Assembly (NCBI GenBank): GCA_947495425.1
Contig: CANLYR010000014.1
Coordinates: forward strand, 1 to 64,000
DNA: 64,000 nt
DNA from: an uncultured Aquimarina sp.
GTDB lineage: Bacteria; Bacteroidota; Bacteroidia; Flavobacteriales; Flavobacteriaceae
Direction of reading: 5' to 3'
Below the pieces are notes generated by a model that was not told the DNA's origin, made no database searches, and saw only the letters and a program-made list of their open reading frames with translations. Positions 27,921 to 37,288 of this stretch are shown one piece after another. The translations under genes and the position numbers were made by a program. Every line of letters begins with the position of its first letter. Within the stretch, counting starts at the first letter, position 1.

Positions 27921-30900
27921 TATCTTTCTTGAAATACTCTTGAACCTTTTTCTTATAATTTTGCCGCAAAGGTAATACTTGTCTATTTAATATCTCTGTA
28001 GTATTGAAATATTGTTTTGCCTTCTCTAGATACTCTCTATTACCGTTTTCAAACTGAGTTTGGTTGGTTTTGCTTTCTCTTTTCTCTTCTTCTCCCTGTT
28101 GTAGTGTCGCATTCTCAAGCTTGAGCAGTTCATGCTTAAGGTCAAGCATTCTTCCAAGTGTACTTTTGTCAAAACCTTTTTCTAAAAGCTCTTGTTCTAC
28201 CTGCTCCATTCTTTTTAGTAAATTACTTCCTGCGCCCTTACCTTTACCATCCTTTTTAATTCTATCAGAAAGTGCCTGCCTAAGTTCTTGCTGTTGTTTG
28301 TATATTTCATATAACTCACCATTCATCTCCTCGCTTTGCTGCTCAGATTGTCCCTCACCGTTTTGTCCTTGTCCTTGATTTTTACCATTCTGATTTCCAT
28401 TACTATTTCCTTGTTTACCATTGCCGTTTTCTCCGTTCTCTTTTCCCTCTCCTTCTTTACCTTTTCCTTGGTTTCCATTGTTTTCTTCTCCGTCCTTCTT
28501 TCCTTCTTTGCTACCTTTGCCCATTCCTTTCTCCATCTTCTCATTTAATTCTTCTTGCTTCTTTATAATATCTGGTAACTGAAATTCACCTGATCCACTT
28601 TTGCCCTTACCTGATGATGACATACTGTTTTGCATTTGGTCTAAAGCATTGCTTAATAAATAAGCCAGATCATTGGATCCAGTCACGGTGTATTGTTGAT
28701 TTGCCGAACCTTGAACGAGTTGATTTTGCGCTAGTCTTTCTAGGGATTTATCAATATTAAATTCTATATCGGTAAGCTTCTTGGTAACGTCTTCTGTAAT
28801 TTGTGGTGTTCGCAAAGCCAATGCGTAAAGACTGTCATCTACATGAATAAAATTTTCTCTAAGTACACTTTGTCTTTTTAATTTAGAAGAATATGATGGA
28901 TTATCTATATCGATTCCTTTAAACTCTTTCATCAATCCTTCTTGCTCAATTGAGAAGTCGACCAAATTATCGAGAATCTGCCTAAGCATTTCCATGTCTT
29001 CTTGTTGCTGTTCTCCACCTGCTTGTTGCATCTGCATTTGCATTCCACTACTCATCTGCTTCATTTTTTGAGCAGCACTTTTTTGATTCTTTTTGGCTTC
29101 AGGTTTGTTTTCTTTTTCAAGATTCTCACTAGCTTTTTGTTGTTGTTCTTTTATCTCCTTTTCATCTTCTTGTTTTTGATCGAGTTTCATTGGCTTCTTC
29201 AAATCTTTATTCTGCTCCCTAAGATCGTCCATCTCTTTTTGAAAATCCTCGAACTCTTTGTTTAATTCATCTTGTTTTTCTTTATTGTTTTCTTCTTCAT
29301 TTTTTTCTGACAACTCTTCTTGTTTTTCAGACATTTCATTGAGTTTATCTGCGAGCTTTTCATGCTTTTCGATAACATAATATCTCTTGGTTAACTCAAG
29401 AAGTTGTTCCAAATTCTTTTTGATATTCTTATTTTCTTTTCCTAACTCATCCAGTTTTTTTGTCAACTCCTCTTTCTGGAGTTTTTCTGCAAGCTTCTGT
29501 ATTTCATCCAACAGTTTTTCGTTCTTTTTTAGTCGTTCTTCGTTTCTTTCTAATCGCAATTTTAATGCATCTTTGAATGGTTCATTTTCCTCCTCTTTTT
29601 TGAATTGATTCAAATTATCTTTGAGTTTTTTAGAGAAATCTTGCATCATTTTTTCCTGTTCTTTTTGGCGATTCAAAAAGTCTTCTAACTTCTTTTTGTC
29701 ATTAAAATCTAATTGCTTTTTTTCTTTTTGGAGCTTACTCAAACTTTTTAATTCTTCCTCTTGCTTCTTAAATTTTCCTAATGATTTATTCAATCCTGAT
29801 ATGGTCTCATTCTGTCTTTGTAAAAGTTTTTCTTCGGTTTCTTTATCGGTAAGTTTTCTAAAATTAAAGAGCTGACTTTTTGTACTCTTATACTTATGTA
29901 TCGCATCATTATCAAAAACTTCAAAATAAAACTCATAGTTAATACCATTAAGCAGATTAATATCTCCAGGAAAAGTTTCTATAAATTCATCAAATGTGGT
30001 TTTACTAATTCTTAAATTCTTGATTTTTTTTTCTTCGGCCTTCTCTACATCATAATACACCAATCTCAATTTACTTAGCCCATAGTCATCACTTATTCTA
30101 CCAAAGAAATACATGGTTTGATTATCCACAGTATCTTTTTCAGATCTCAGATTGAGTTCTGGATATTGATCTTTTATTACATTTAGGTTAAATGCTAGAT
30201 TATCGTAATTATTCACATTTTGATTTGATGTAGTAATCTCGTAATCCCAATTGCTGTATACCCTTTTTTCATATGAAAACTTTGCTCCATTTTGTAATAG
30301 AGATACTACTGTATCTTTGGTTTTTAATTCTACTTTTTTAGTATTTCTTGTGTTTACTAACCAACTCACCTTTGTTCCTTCAGGTATTGTAGCATTACCA
30401 GAACTTTTTAAGGTTTCATCTTTTTTATTCGTATAGGACGGAAAATCTAATTTCATCTCAAAATCCAACAACGCAGGGATCGGAACAACAGACAGTACAT
30501 GTGGGACAGAGCGAACATCATTGGCTTCTATGGTAAACTCAATAGATTCCTTTGGCTGGATAAAGACGTATTCAAATGCTCCTGCACCAGTATTCTTCAG
30601 GAAATATATTTCATCGTTATAAGTAATCGTTGCATTATCTGGCAATATATCTCCTGCTGTTCTTATTTTGAGTACAAAATCTTTACTCTCAAATGCATTG
30701 AGGTCTTTATTTACAATAAAAAATTGAAAAGGAGCTGGCGGTTCATAGGCTATTTTATAATTCACAACTCTTTCATAACTATCTGATATCCAGCTTGTTT
30801 TATTAAAAATAAATAAAACTAAAAAAAAAGCAACAGGTATCGCCGCATACTTTAAATACTTGATGTTATTTTTAAAATTTATTGCCAGTTTGAATGGTAT

Positions 30901-31311
30901 AGGTGTCAGCTCATTTGATTTTTGTTCAATACTAGCCAGCAATAATGAGGATGAGTTGTCATTTTCACTTAATTGCAAAAGATTTAATAATTTATCACTT
31001 ACTTCTGGAAAATGATTCCCAATAATACCTGATGCCTTTATATAATGTATACCCTTTGCTAATTTTAACAACTTGGCTACTGGGATTGCGATAAACTTTA
31101 TAAATAAACTTGCCTCTACTACAATGAACAACCAGAATAAAACAGTTCTTCCAAGGCGATCAAGCCACAAGAAATTTTCTATTAGTAACGTAATTAAAAA
31201 ATATAACACGCCAATAGCAAAGAACAAAATCACACCTTTGATAAGTTCATTTACATAATATTTCTTAATAAATTTCTCTAGTTTATCTTTTATGAAATTG
31301 AAGTTATCCAT
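27913..31311 (-). CDS. DUF4175-type large membrane protein with Gln/Gly-rich tail
   Basis: 1,132 residues from the ATG at 31311 (MDNFNFIKDKLEKFIKKYY); an in-frame ATG seven codons upstream is less likely. The N-terminus has three hydrophobic segments (GVILFFAIGVLYFLITLLI, TVLFWLFIVVEASLFIKFIA and AAIPVAFFLVLFIF at about 155). Next comes a beta-rich extracytoplasmic region (about 190-480). Then follow several hundred residues of Lys/Glu/Gln coiled coil (about 490-730) and a Gly/Asn/Lys/Gln low-complexity stretch (about 930-1020, GKGKEGEGKENGENGNGKQG). The layout matches Bacteroidota DUF4175 proteins of unknown role. It precedes ybeY with an eight-base overlap. Function is unknown; scaffold or envelope roles would be guesses. 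Confidence 0.75.
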   Translation of the reverse strand: MDNFNFIKDKLEKFIKKYYVNELIKGVILFFAIGVLYFLITLLIENFLWLDRLGRTVLFWLFIVVEASLFIKFIAIPVAKLLKLAKGIHYIKASGIIGNHFPEVSDKLLNLLQLSENDNSSSLLLASIEQKSNELTPIPFKLAINFKNNIKYLKYAAIPVAFFLVLFIFNKTSWISDSYERVVNYKIAYEPPAPFQFFIVNKDLNAFESKDFVLKIRTAGDILPDNATITYNDEIYFLKNTGAGAFEYVFIQPKESIEFTIEANDVRSVPHVLSVVPIPALLDFEMKLDFPSYTNKKDETLKSSGNATIPEGTKVSWLVNTRNTKKVELKTKDTVVSLLQNGAKFSYEKRVYSNWDYEITTSNQNVNNYDNLAFNLNVIKDQYPELNLRSEKDTVDNQTMYFFGRISDDYGLSKLRLVYYDVEKAEEKKIKNLRISKTTFDEFIETFPGDINLLNGINYEFYFEVFDNDAIHKYKSTKSQLFNFRKLTDKETEEKLLQRQNETISGLNKSLGKFKKQEEELKSLSKLQKEKKQLDFNDKKKLEDFLNRQKEQEKMMQDFSKKLKDNLNQFKKEEENEPFKDALKLRLERNEERLKKNEKLLDEIQKLAEKLQKEELTKKLDELGKENKNIKKNLEQLLELTKRYYVIEKHEKLADKLNEMSEKQEELSEKNEEENNKEKQDELNKEFEDFQKEMDDLREQNKDLKKPMKLDQKQEDEKEIKEQQQKASENLEKENKPEAKKNQKSAAQKMKQMSSGMQMQMQQAGGEQQQEDMEMLRQILDNLVDFSIEQEGLMKEFKGIDIDNPSYSSKLKRQSVLRENFIHVDDSLYALALRTPQITEDVTKKLTDIEFNIDKSLERLAQNQLVQGSANQQYTVTGSNDLAYLLSNALDQMQNSMSSSGKGKSGSGEFQLPDIIKKQEELNEKMEKGMGKGSKEGKKDGEENNGNQGKGKEGEGKENGENGNGKQGNSNGNQNGKNQGQGQNGEGQSEQQSEEMNGELYEIYKQQQELRQALSDRIKKDGKGKGAGSNLLKRMEQVEQELLEKGFDKSTLGRMLDLKHELLKLENATLQQGEEEKRESKTNQTQFENGNREYLEKAKQYFNTTEILNRQVLPLRQNYKKKVQEYFKKDND

Positions 31312-31600
31312 ATACAACACCTTAGTTTTCATTAACCTCTAAAACTACAATTTTATTTTTAATGGGATTGTTATAATTTTGATAATTCAAGGTATTACAT
31401 TACAGGTAGTTATCAAAAACAAAGGAATCGCCATCACATAATATAATTCACTTTAGTTTATTAAAAACATAACTATCTATTACCAAGCATATGTTTTTGA
31501 AGTCAATTCATGACAAAAAAGCTAATACAGGTAGGTGAGAATATATATACTTTTCAACTCTTATCCTAAAAAATCATTTCTGTAGCATATCGTAAGATTG
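31312..31600. other. Divergent intergenic region between the DUF4175 gene and gltX
   Basis: Nothing gene-like is visible. It should carry promoters for both directions; only the gltX -7 box at its right end is convincing. Confidence 0.5.
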
Positions 31601-31608
31601 TATCTTTG
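31601..31608 (+). promoter_or_regulatory. -7 box of gltX
   Basis: TATCTTTG, a full match to TAnnTTTG, 40 bases before the chosen gltX ATG. No good -33 TTTG is seen at standard spacing. Confidence 0.5.
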
Positions 31609-31647
31609 TATTTATTCATAAACTTATTAGAGGTTAAAAACACAATC

Positions 31648-33159
31648 ATGACAAAAAAAATTAGGGTACGATTTGCACCTAGTCCTACCGGACCCTTACA
31701 TATAGGTGGAGTAAGAACGGCGCTTTTTAATTATCTGTTTGCAAAAAAGCACCATGGTACTTTTGTGCTTAGGATAGAAGATACAGATCAAACCAGATAT
31801 GTTGCAGGTGCCGAGGAGTATATCAAAGACGCATTAGATTGGTGTACTATACCCTTTGATGAAGGTCCGGGGAAAGATGGTGGATATGGACCCTATCGCC
31901 AAAGCGAACGTAAGCATTTATATAAAAAGTATGCAGATCAATTAATAAGAGATGGTTTTGCATATTATGCATTTGATACTGCAGATGCTTTGGATCAACA
32001 CAGAAAAGATCATGAAACTAAAGGAAAGACTTTTATTTACAACTGGCATAACAGAGAAAAATTAGACAACTCACTATCTCTCTCTGCAAAAGAAGTTGAA
32101 GACAATATAAATAATGGAGCCTCTTATGTGATTCGATTTAAATCTCCTAAGGATGAAACTTTGCATCTTACTGACGAGATTCGTGGAGATATCAAAATTG
32201 ACACCAATATTCTGGATGATAAAATATTGTTTAAAAGTGATGGGATGCCTACCTATCATCTTGCCAATATTGTAGACGATCATCTCATGGAGATTACACA
32301 TGTTATTCGTGGTGAAGAATGGTTGCCTTCTCTTGCTCTGCACGTTTTATTATATCGTGCACTGGGCTGGAAAGCTCCAAGCTTTTCGCATCTGCCTCTA
32401 ATTTTGAAACCTGTTGGAAAAGGAAAGCTTAGCAAACGAGATGGGGATAAAATGGGATTTCCCGTATTTCCATTACAGTGGACAGATCCCAAAACTAATG
32501 AAATCGCATCTGGATATCGGGAAGATGGTTATCTTCCTGAAGCCGTTATTAATATGCTTGCCTTTTTAGGATGGAATCCCGGAACTGAGCAAGAGTTATT
32601 TTCGCTGAAGGAATTGATACAGGTCTTTGATCTTAAAAGGGTGAATAAAGCTGGCGCTAAGTTTGATCCTGAGAAAACAAAATGGTTCCAGCAGCAGTAT
32701 GTACAAAAAATGGATACAAAAAAGATATCCAAACAATTTGCAAACCTACTTTCAGAAAAAAATATTGTCACCTCTTTAGACTTAGATATTATTGTGGATA
32801 TGATAAAAGAAAGAGCAATATTTATAAATGACTTATGGGATCTTGGTCATTTCTTTTTTGTTGCTCCTATCGAATACGACGAAAAGGCTATAAAAAAAGC
32901 TTGGAAAGAAGACACACCTACGCTCATGCATGAGTTAACTCGAATCCTAAATGATATATCAGACTTTTCTTCTGAAAATATTTCAACGATTGTAAAAGCT
33001 TGGATTACTGGAAAAGAAATAGGCTTTGGTAAAATTATGATGCCTTTGCGCATTGCTTTGGTTGGTTCTCTCCAGGGGCCAGATATATTTGAGATTTCTT
33101 CGATGATTGGTAAAAAAGAAACGATCCAAAGAATTGAAGATGCCATCGAGAAAAATTAA
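31648..33159 (+). CDS. gltX: Glutamate--tRNA ligase
   Basis: 503 residues from ATG 31648 (MTKKIRVRFAPSPTGPLHIG). The longer frame to 31606 would add 14 residues before the conserved start and would run into the promoter box region. Class I synthetase motifs: PSPTGPLHIGGVRTALFNY (HIGH box, about 10-28) and KLSKRDGDKMGFPVF (KMSKS-type, about 255-270). The C-terminal anticodon-binding helical domain is complete (KTKWFQQQYV, LRIALVGSLQGPDIFE). It charges tRNA-Glu (and tRNA-Gln in species lacking glnS; here glnS is present 3 kb away, so it should be discriminating). Confidence 0.96.
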   Translation: MTKKIRVRFAPSPTGPLHIGGVRTALFNYLFAKKHHGTFVLRIEDTDQTRYVAGAEEYIKDALDWCTIPFDEGPGKDGGYGPYRQSERKHLYKKYADQLIRDGFAYYAFDTADALDQHRKDHETKGKTFIYNWHNREKLDNSLSLSAKEVEDNINNGASYVIRFKSPKDETLHLTDEIRGDIKIDTNILDDKILFKSDGMPTYHLANIVDDHLMEITHVIRGEEWLPSLALHVLLYRALGWKAPSFSHLPLILKPVGKGKLSKRDGDKMGFPVFPLQWTDPKTNEIASGYREDGYLPEAVINMLAFLGWNPGTEQELFSLKELIQVFDLKRVNKAGAKFDPEKTKWFQQQYVQKMDTKKISKQFANLLSEKNIVTSLDLDIIVDMIKERAIFINDLWDLGHFFFVAPIEYDEKAIKKAWKEDTPTLMHELTRILNDISDFSSENISTIVKAWITGKEIGFGKIMMPLRIALVGSLQGPDIFEISSMIGKKETIQRIEDAIEKN

Positions 33160-33244
33160 TGTAACATTTCAAAAAAATATCATACACATAAAATAGTCTC
33201 TGTGCTGATGATTCATACAATTATTAACTTCTAAACAAAAAATT

Positions 33245-34189
33245 ATGGGTTTCTATTTAATTCCACTATTGATTTTCGGATTTATAATCTTGGTATCCGG
33301 GATATTTACCGTAAGACAACAAACCTCTGCTATTGTGGAACGTTTTGGTAAATTTTTGAGCATCAGAAATTCTGGCTTACACTTCAAGATTCCGGTTTTT
33401 GATCGTATTGCTGGTCGTATTAATCTTAGAATTCAACAGCTTGATGTTCTAGTCGAAACCAAAACAAAGGATGACGTTTTTGTACGATTAAAAATTTCAG
33501 TTCAATTTCAGGTTATAAAAGAAAAGGTATATGATGCGTTTTATAAACTAGAAAATCCGCATGATCAAATAACTTCATATGTATTTGATGTTGTACGCGC
33601 AGAAGTCCCTAAAATGAAGTTAGATGATGTATTCGAGCGCAAAGATGATGTTGCTATTGCTGTAAAACAAGAACTTAATGAAGCCATGATAAATTATGGA
33701 TATGATATTATAAAAACTCTGGTTACAGATATTGATCCTGATCTTCAGGTAAAAGAAGCGATGAATCGTATTAATGCAGCTGAGCGAGAAAAAGTAGCTG
33801 CCGAATATGAAGCAGAAGCAGAACGAATTAAAATTGTGGCCAAAGCTCGTGCCGAAGCAGAGAGCAAAAGACTACAAGGACAAGGAATCGCAGATCAGCG
33901 AAGGGAAATTGCCCGAGGTCTAGAAGAAAGTGTAGATGTGCTAAATAATGTTGGGATAAACTCTCAGGAAGCCTCTGCATTAATTGTAGTAACGCAACAC
34001 TATGATACGTTACAATCTATTGGAGAAGAAACAAATAGTAATTTAATCCTGTTACCAAACTCTCCTCAAGCTGGAAGTGATATGTTGAATAACATGATCG
34101 CCTCTTTTACCGCTTCTAATCAAATAGGAGAAGAAATGAAAAAACAAAATCTTAAAAAAGGTCTAGGTAAAAAGTCAGACAAAGAATAA
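33245..34189 (+). CDS. SPFH/band-7 (stomatin-like, QmcA type) membrane protein
   Basis: 314 residues. One N-terminal membrane helix (FYLIPLLIFGFIILVSGIF, about 3-21) precedes the SPFH domain (about 25-190: VRQQTSAIVERFGKFLSIRNSGLHFKIP, DVFVRLKISVQFQV, PKMKLDDVFERKDDVA). After it comes an Ala/Glu/Lys coiled coil (AAEYEAEAERIKIVAKARAEAESKRLQGQG) and a short hydrophobic tail region. Such proteins form large membrane-microdomain cages and often partner with FtsH or NfeD proteases. No NfeD gene lies adjacent. Own terminator follows. Confidence 0.88.
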   Translation: MGFYLIPLLIFGFIILVSGIFTVRQQTSAIVERFGKFLSIRNSGLHFKIPVFDRIAGRINLRIQQLDVLVETKTKDDVFVRLKISVQFQVIKEKVYDAFYKLENPHDQITSYVFDVVRAEVPKMKLDDVFERKDDVAIAVKQELNEAMINYGYDIIKTLVTDIDPDLQVKEAMNRINAAEREKVAAEYEAEAERIKIVAKARAEAESKRLQGQGIADQRREIARGLEESVDVLNNVGINSQEASALIVVTQHYDTLQSIGEETNSNLILLPNSPQAGSDMLNNMIASFTASNQIGEEMKKQNLKKGLGKKSDKE

Positions 34190-34209
34190 AAAATTTTACG
34201 CGTATTTCT

Positions 34210-34242
34210 AAAACTTGAACGCTTGCTACGTTCAAGTTTTTT
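34210..34242 (+). terminator. Terminator after the band-7 gene
   Basis: 12-base perfect stem AAAACTTGAACG / CGTTCAAGTTTT, seven-base loop, T-rich tail; 20 bases past the stop codon. Confidence 0.85.
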
Positions 34243-34326
34243 GTTTTTGAAACATCGCCACCAAAAAACAGTCTTTTAATAATAATACCCAAAATTAAAC
34301 GTTTTTACGAAGTTTCTATATAAATG

Positions 34327-34352
34327 ACGTCAAATTATATTGACGTTTTTTT
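34327..34352 (+). terminator. Second hairpin with T-run before the next gene
   Basis: ACGTCAA (34327-34333), six-base loop, TTGACGT (34340-34346), then six T. It starts inside the palindrome TGACGTCA. It may be a back-up terminator or an operator for the downstream gene. Confidence 0.4.
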
Positions 34353-34471
34353 AAAGTGCATTAAAAGATCTGTGATTGTGTAAATAATAATAATAAAATC
34401 TGATAGTTTTAATAAACACATAGAAAATCGTTATCATTTAAAAAATAATTATCTTTACAAAAAATAGTCCC

Positions 34472-34981
34472 ATGAAAAATTACTTATTAATTTTCCTATT
34501 TATAACAGGAAGCGTTTTTAGTCAAAGCTTAGAGAAACTGAAAGACTATGCAATGAGAGATGCAAAGTCTACATCTGAAGCTTCTATCAATAGAAATTTA
34601 AGTACGATACTAAAGCATACCCATCCAAAAGTTTACGAAGCTTATGGAGAAGAAAAACTTATGGAAACGATGGATGAAATTTATAGAACAATGGATGCTC
34701 AGAAAATAAAAATACTTAGTTCTAATATCGATGAAGTTACAGATATCAAAAAAGAAGGTAAAGAGTATCGTTGTTTGGTAAAAAACACCATTAAAATGGA
34801 CTTTAGTGGTCGAGCGGTAACCTTAAAAAGCTCTTTATTTGGTTTTTATAACAAAAGAAAAGAACAATGGTATTTTGTAGAGTCTAACAAACTTTTGGAT
34901 GACCCACAAACCAAAGAATTGTTTCCTAATTTTAAAACTGATATAGAGATTCCTTTGGATGAACATATCGCAGAAAATTAA
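34472..34981 (+). CDS. Secreted or periplasmic protein of unknown function
   Basis: 169 residues with a signal peptide (MKNYLLIFLFITGSVFSQ). The mature part is compact: helices at ALRDAKSTSEASINRNL-like and VYEAYGEEKLMETMDEIY, then strands EYRCLVKNTIKMDFSGRAV, LKSSLFGFYNKRKEQWYFVE. The arrangement resembles small NTF2-like folds, but I cannot assign a family. A TATCTTTA box (34449-34456) lies 16 bases before the ATG, and a strong terminator follows. Confidence 0.7.
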   Translation: MKNYLLIFLFITGSVFSQSLEKLKDYAMRDAKSTSEASINRNLSTILKHTHPKVYEAYGEEKLMETMDEIYRTMDAQKIKILSSNIDEVTDIKKEGKEYRCLVKNTIKMDFSGRAVTLKSSLFGFYNKRKEQWYFVESNKLLDDPQTKELFPNFKTDIEIPLDEHIAEN

Positions 34982-34997
34982 AAACTTTATTTGAAAT

Positions 34998-35037
34998 AAA
35001 AAAACCTTGATGTTACACAGTAACACCAAGGTTTTTT
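34998..35037. terminator. Bidirectional terminator shared by two convergent genes
   Basis: Outer stem AAAAACCTTG / CAAGGTTTTT and inner stem TGTTAC-ACA-GTAACA, flanked by A-run on the left and T-run on the right. It serves the plus-strand gene ending at 34981 and the minus-strand glnS ending at 35108. Confidence 0.85.
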
Positions 35038-35107
35038 GGTTTATAGATACGTATGAGGTAACCTATCGATAAGCTTTAAAACAATTCAAATATCAATACT
35101 GATAGTA

Positions 35108-37150
35108 TTACAAATCGTATTTTGAAGCTAAAGCAACAGATTCCTGTTGTAATAGATCATTTTTATCTTCTTTACCCTTATGTATAAAATCTATAGCCAA
35201 TTGATCTGGTTGTGCATTTTTGTTTTGCAAAACCACTCCTAATGCTATCATAACAGCTATACGCGTTCCTACTTTTTTGACAGCTGTTCCATATAAAGGT
35301 ATTAGCTCTTCAATCTCTATAGCTTTTGCTACCTCCTGAATGCTCTTTTTCAGCACTTTTCTCTTCTCTTCGGGTACGTTTGCATACTTTTTGCCTGCTT
35401 TTTTCACTTCTTCTATTGCGAGTATTTCCCTTTGCTGATTCTGCTGTGGCTTTGAAGTGTTTTGATTATTTGTAACTGGTTTTACCTTCGCCCAAGTATC
35501 GCGCAATCCTACTGTTTTATTAAATACCAATGCATCTGGTTTGCTGTCTGTATCAACATTAAAATATCCAAGTCTTTGAAATTGAAATTGCTCTAGCGGT
35601 TTTACATTTTTTAGACTGGGTTCTACATATGCAGTACTGATCTTTAGAGAATCGGGATTTAAGAACTCCATAAAGTATTTATCTTTATGACCATCTGGTG
35701 CTTCATCATTAAATAATCGATTATAAATTCTAACTTCAGAAGTGATTGCATGCTTTTTTGAAACCCAATGCAATGTTCCTTTTACATTACGTTTTGATTC
35801 TTCAGTACCACTACCCGATTTACTTTTTGGATCATACGTACAATGAATTTCTATAATATTTCCTTCTGCATCTTTTACTACATGTTCACCTTTGATTATG
35901 TATGCATTTTTAAGACGTACTTCTTTGCCTAACGTTAATCTAAAATACTTCTTCCCTGCTTCTTCCTTAAAGTCCTCTTTTTCGATATATAATTCTCTTG
36001 AAAAAGGTACTTTTCTATGACCAGCAGTAGCGTCTTCTGGATTGTTTTCTGCTTCTAGCCACTCTTCTTCTCCTTCTGGATAGTTAGTGATTATTAGTCT
36101 AACAGGATCTAATACTGCCATTACTCGAGCCGCAGTTTTGTTAAGATCTTCTCTAATACAAAACTCTAATAACGACACATCAATTACGTTCTCTCGCTTA
36201 GCAACACCTACAGTGTCAACAAACTTACGTATGGATGCTGGTGTGTACCCACGCCTTCTTAATCCAGAAATGGTAGGCATTCTAGGATCGTCCCAACCAG
36301 AGACTATCCTCTCCTCTACCAGTTGAAGTAATTTTCGCTTACTCATAATCGTATAGCTTAGATTAAGACGCGCAAATTCTCTTTGTTTTGGTCGTATATT
36401 ATTTGTATAAATCTGATCCAAAAACCAGTCATATAGCTTTCTATGTGGTTTAAATTCTAAAGAACACAAGGAGTGCGAAATACCCTCGATATAATCACTT
36501 TCTCCGTGTGTCCAATCATACATTGGATAAATACACCAATCATCTCCTGTTCTGTGATGTGTCTTCTTGAGTATTCTATACATCAAGGGATCTCGCATTA
36601 GCATATTAGGGTCTGCCATATCGATTTTTGCTCTTACCACATGCTCACCTTCATCAAATTCGCCTTCTTTCATTCTTCTAAATAAGTCCAAATTCTCTTC
36701 AACAGATCGATCTCTGTATGGACTATTACTACCTGGTTCTGTAGTCGTTCCTTTTTGCTCGGCTATTTTCTCTGCTGATTGAGAATCTACATAGGCTTTA
36801 TCATTTTTGATTAGATCAATTGTCCAATCATATAATTGTTGAAAATAGTCAGATGAGTAACATTCTTGATCCCATTGATAACCAAGCCAAGCAATATCAT
36901 TTTTGATTGCATCAACATATTCTTGTTCTTCTTTTGCAGGATTTGTATCATCAAATCGCAAATTTACCGGTGCATTATATCTAAGCCCCAAACCAAAACT
37001 TATACCTATAGCTTTGGTATGCCCTATATGTAAGTATCCATTGGGTTCTGGTGGAAATCTAAAACGCAAATCATTGGGGTTCATTCCGTTTTTTATATCT
37101 TCTTCTATAATGTGCTCTATAAAATTGAGTGATTTCTTATCTTCTGTCAT
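35108..37150 (-). CDS. glnS: Glutamine--tRNA ligase with an extra C-terminal domain
   Basis: 680 residues from ATG 37150 (MTEDKKSLNFIEHII). Class I signatures: FPPEPNGYLHIGHTKAI (HIGH, about 34-50) and TIMSKRKLLQL (KMSKS-type, about 265). The catalytic core (RFDDTNPAKEEQEYVDAI, CIYPMYDWTHGESDYIEGIS) and the two beta-barrel anticodon-binding domains up to about residue 560 (PDALVFNKTVGLRDTW) are canonical. E. coli GlnRS (554 residues) ends near there; this protein adds a polar Gln/Asn linker and about 105 further residues, largely helical (EEVKKAGKKYANVPEEKRK, GTRIAVMIALGVVLQNKNA). The extension may aid tRNA binding, as the YqeY-like tail does in some GlnRS, but I could not match it to YqeY. 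Confidence 0.95.
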   Translation of the reverse strand: MTEDKKSLNFIEHIIEEDIKNGMNPNDLRFRFPPEPNGYLHIGHTKAIGISFGLGLRYNAPVNLRFDDTNPAKEEQEYVDAIKNDIAWLGYQWDQECYSSDYFQQLYDWTIDLIKNDKAYVDSQSAEKIAEQKGTTTEPGSNSPYRDRSVEENLDLFRRMKEGEFDEGEHVVRAKIDMADPNMLMRDPLMYRILKKTHHRTGDDWCIYPMYDWTHGESDYIEGISHSLCSLEFKPHRKLYDWFLDQIYTNNIRPKQREFARLNLSYTIMSKRKLLQLVEERIVSGWDDPRMPTISGLRRRGYTPASIRKFVDTVGVAKRENVIDVSLLEFCIREDLNKTAARVMAVLDPVRLIITNYPEGEEEWLEAENNPEDATAGHRKVPFSRELYIEKEDFKEEAGKKYFRLTLGKEVRLKNAYIIKGEHVVKDAEGNIIEIHCTYDPKSKSGSGTEESKRNVKGTLHWVSKKHAITSEVRIYNRLFNDEAPDGHKDKYFMEFLNPDSLKISTAYVEPSLKNVKPLEQFQFQRLGYFNVDTDSKPDALVFNKTVGLRDTWAKVKPVTNNQNTSKPQQNQQREILAIEEVKKAGKKYANVPEEKRKVLKKSIQEVAKAIEIEELIPLYGTAVKKVGTRIAVMIALGVVLQNKNAQPDQLAIDFIHKGKEDKNDLLQQESVALASKYDL

Positions 37151-37168
37151 CGTAAATGAAATATGATG

Positions 37169-37206
37169 CAAAACTACTAAAATTCTAATCTAGCAGCGTA
37201 ATCAAA
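37169..37206 (-). promoter_or_regulatory. Possible glnS promoter
   Basis: Minus-strand TAGTTTTG (37169-37176) matches TAnnTTTG, 18 bases before the ATG; a TTTG at 37203-37206 is 26 bases away, slightly long. Confidence 0.35.
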
Positions 37207-37268
37207 TTTTTTTTTATGGTATTAAAAAAAAGGGGGATTCTCCCGTACTGGATTACCTGAGATTAATT

Positions 37269-37276
37269 TACCTTTG
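37269..37276 (+). promoter_or_regulatory. -7 box of folB, almost adjoining the start codon
   Basis: TACCTTTG matches TAnnTTTG. A transcript starting about seven bases downstream would leave only a few untranslated bases before the GTG at 37289. Confidence 0.4.
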
Positions 37277-37288
37277 TTAAAAAAATTT

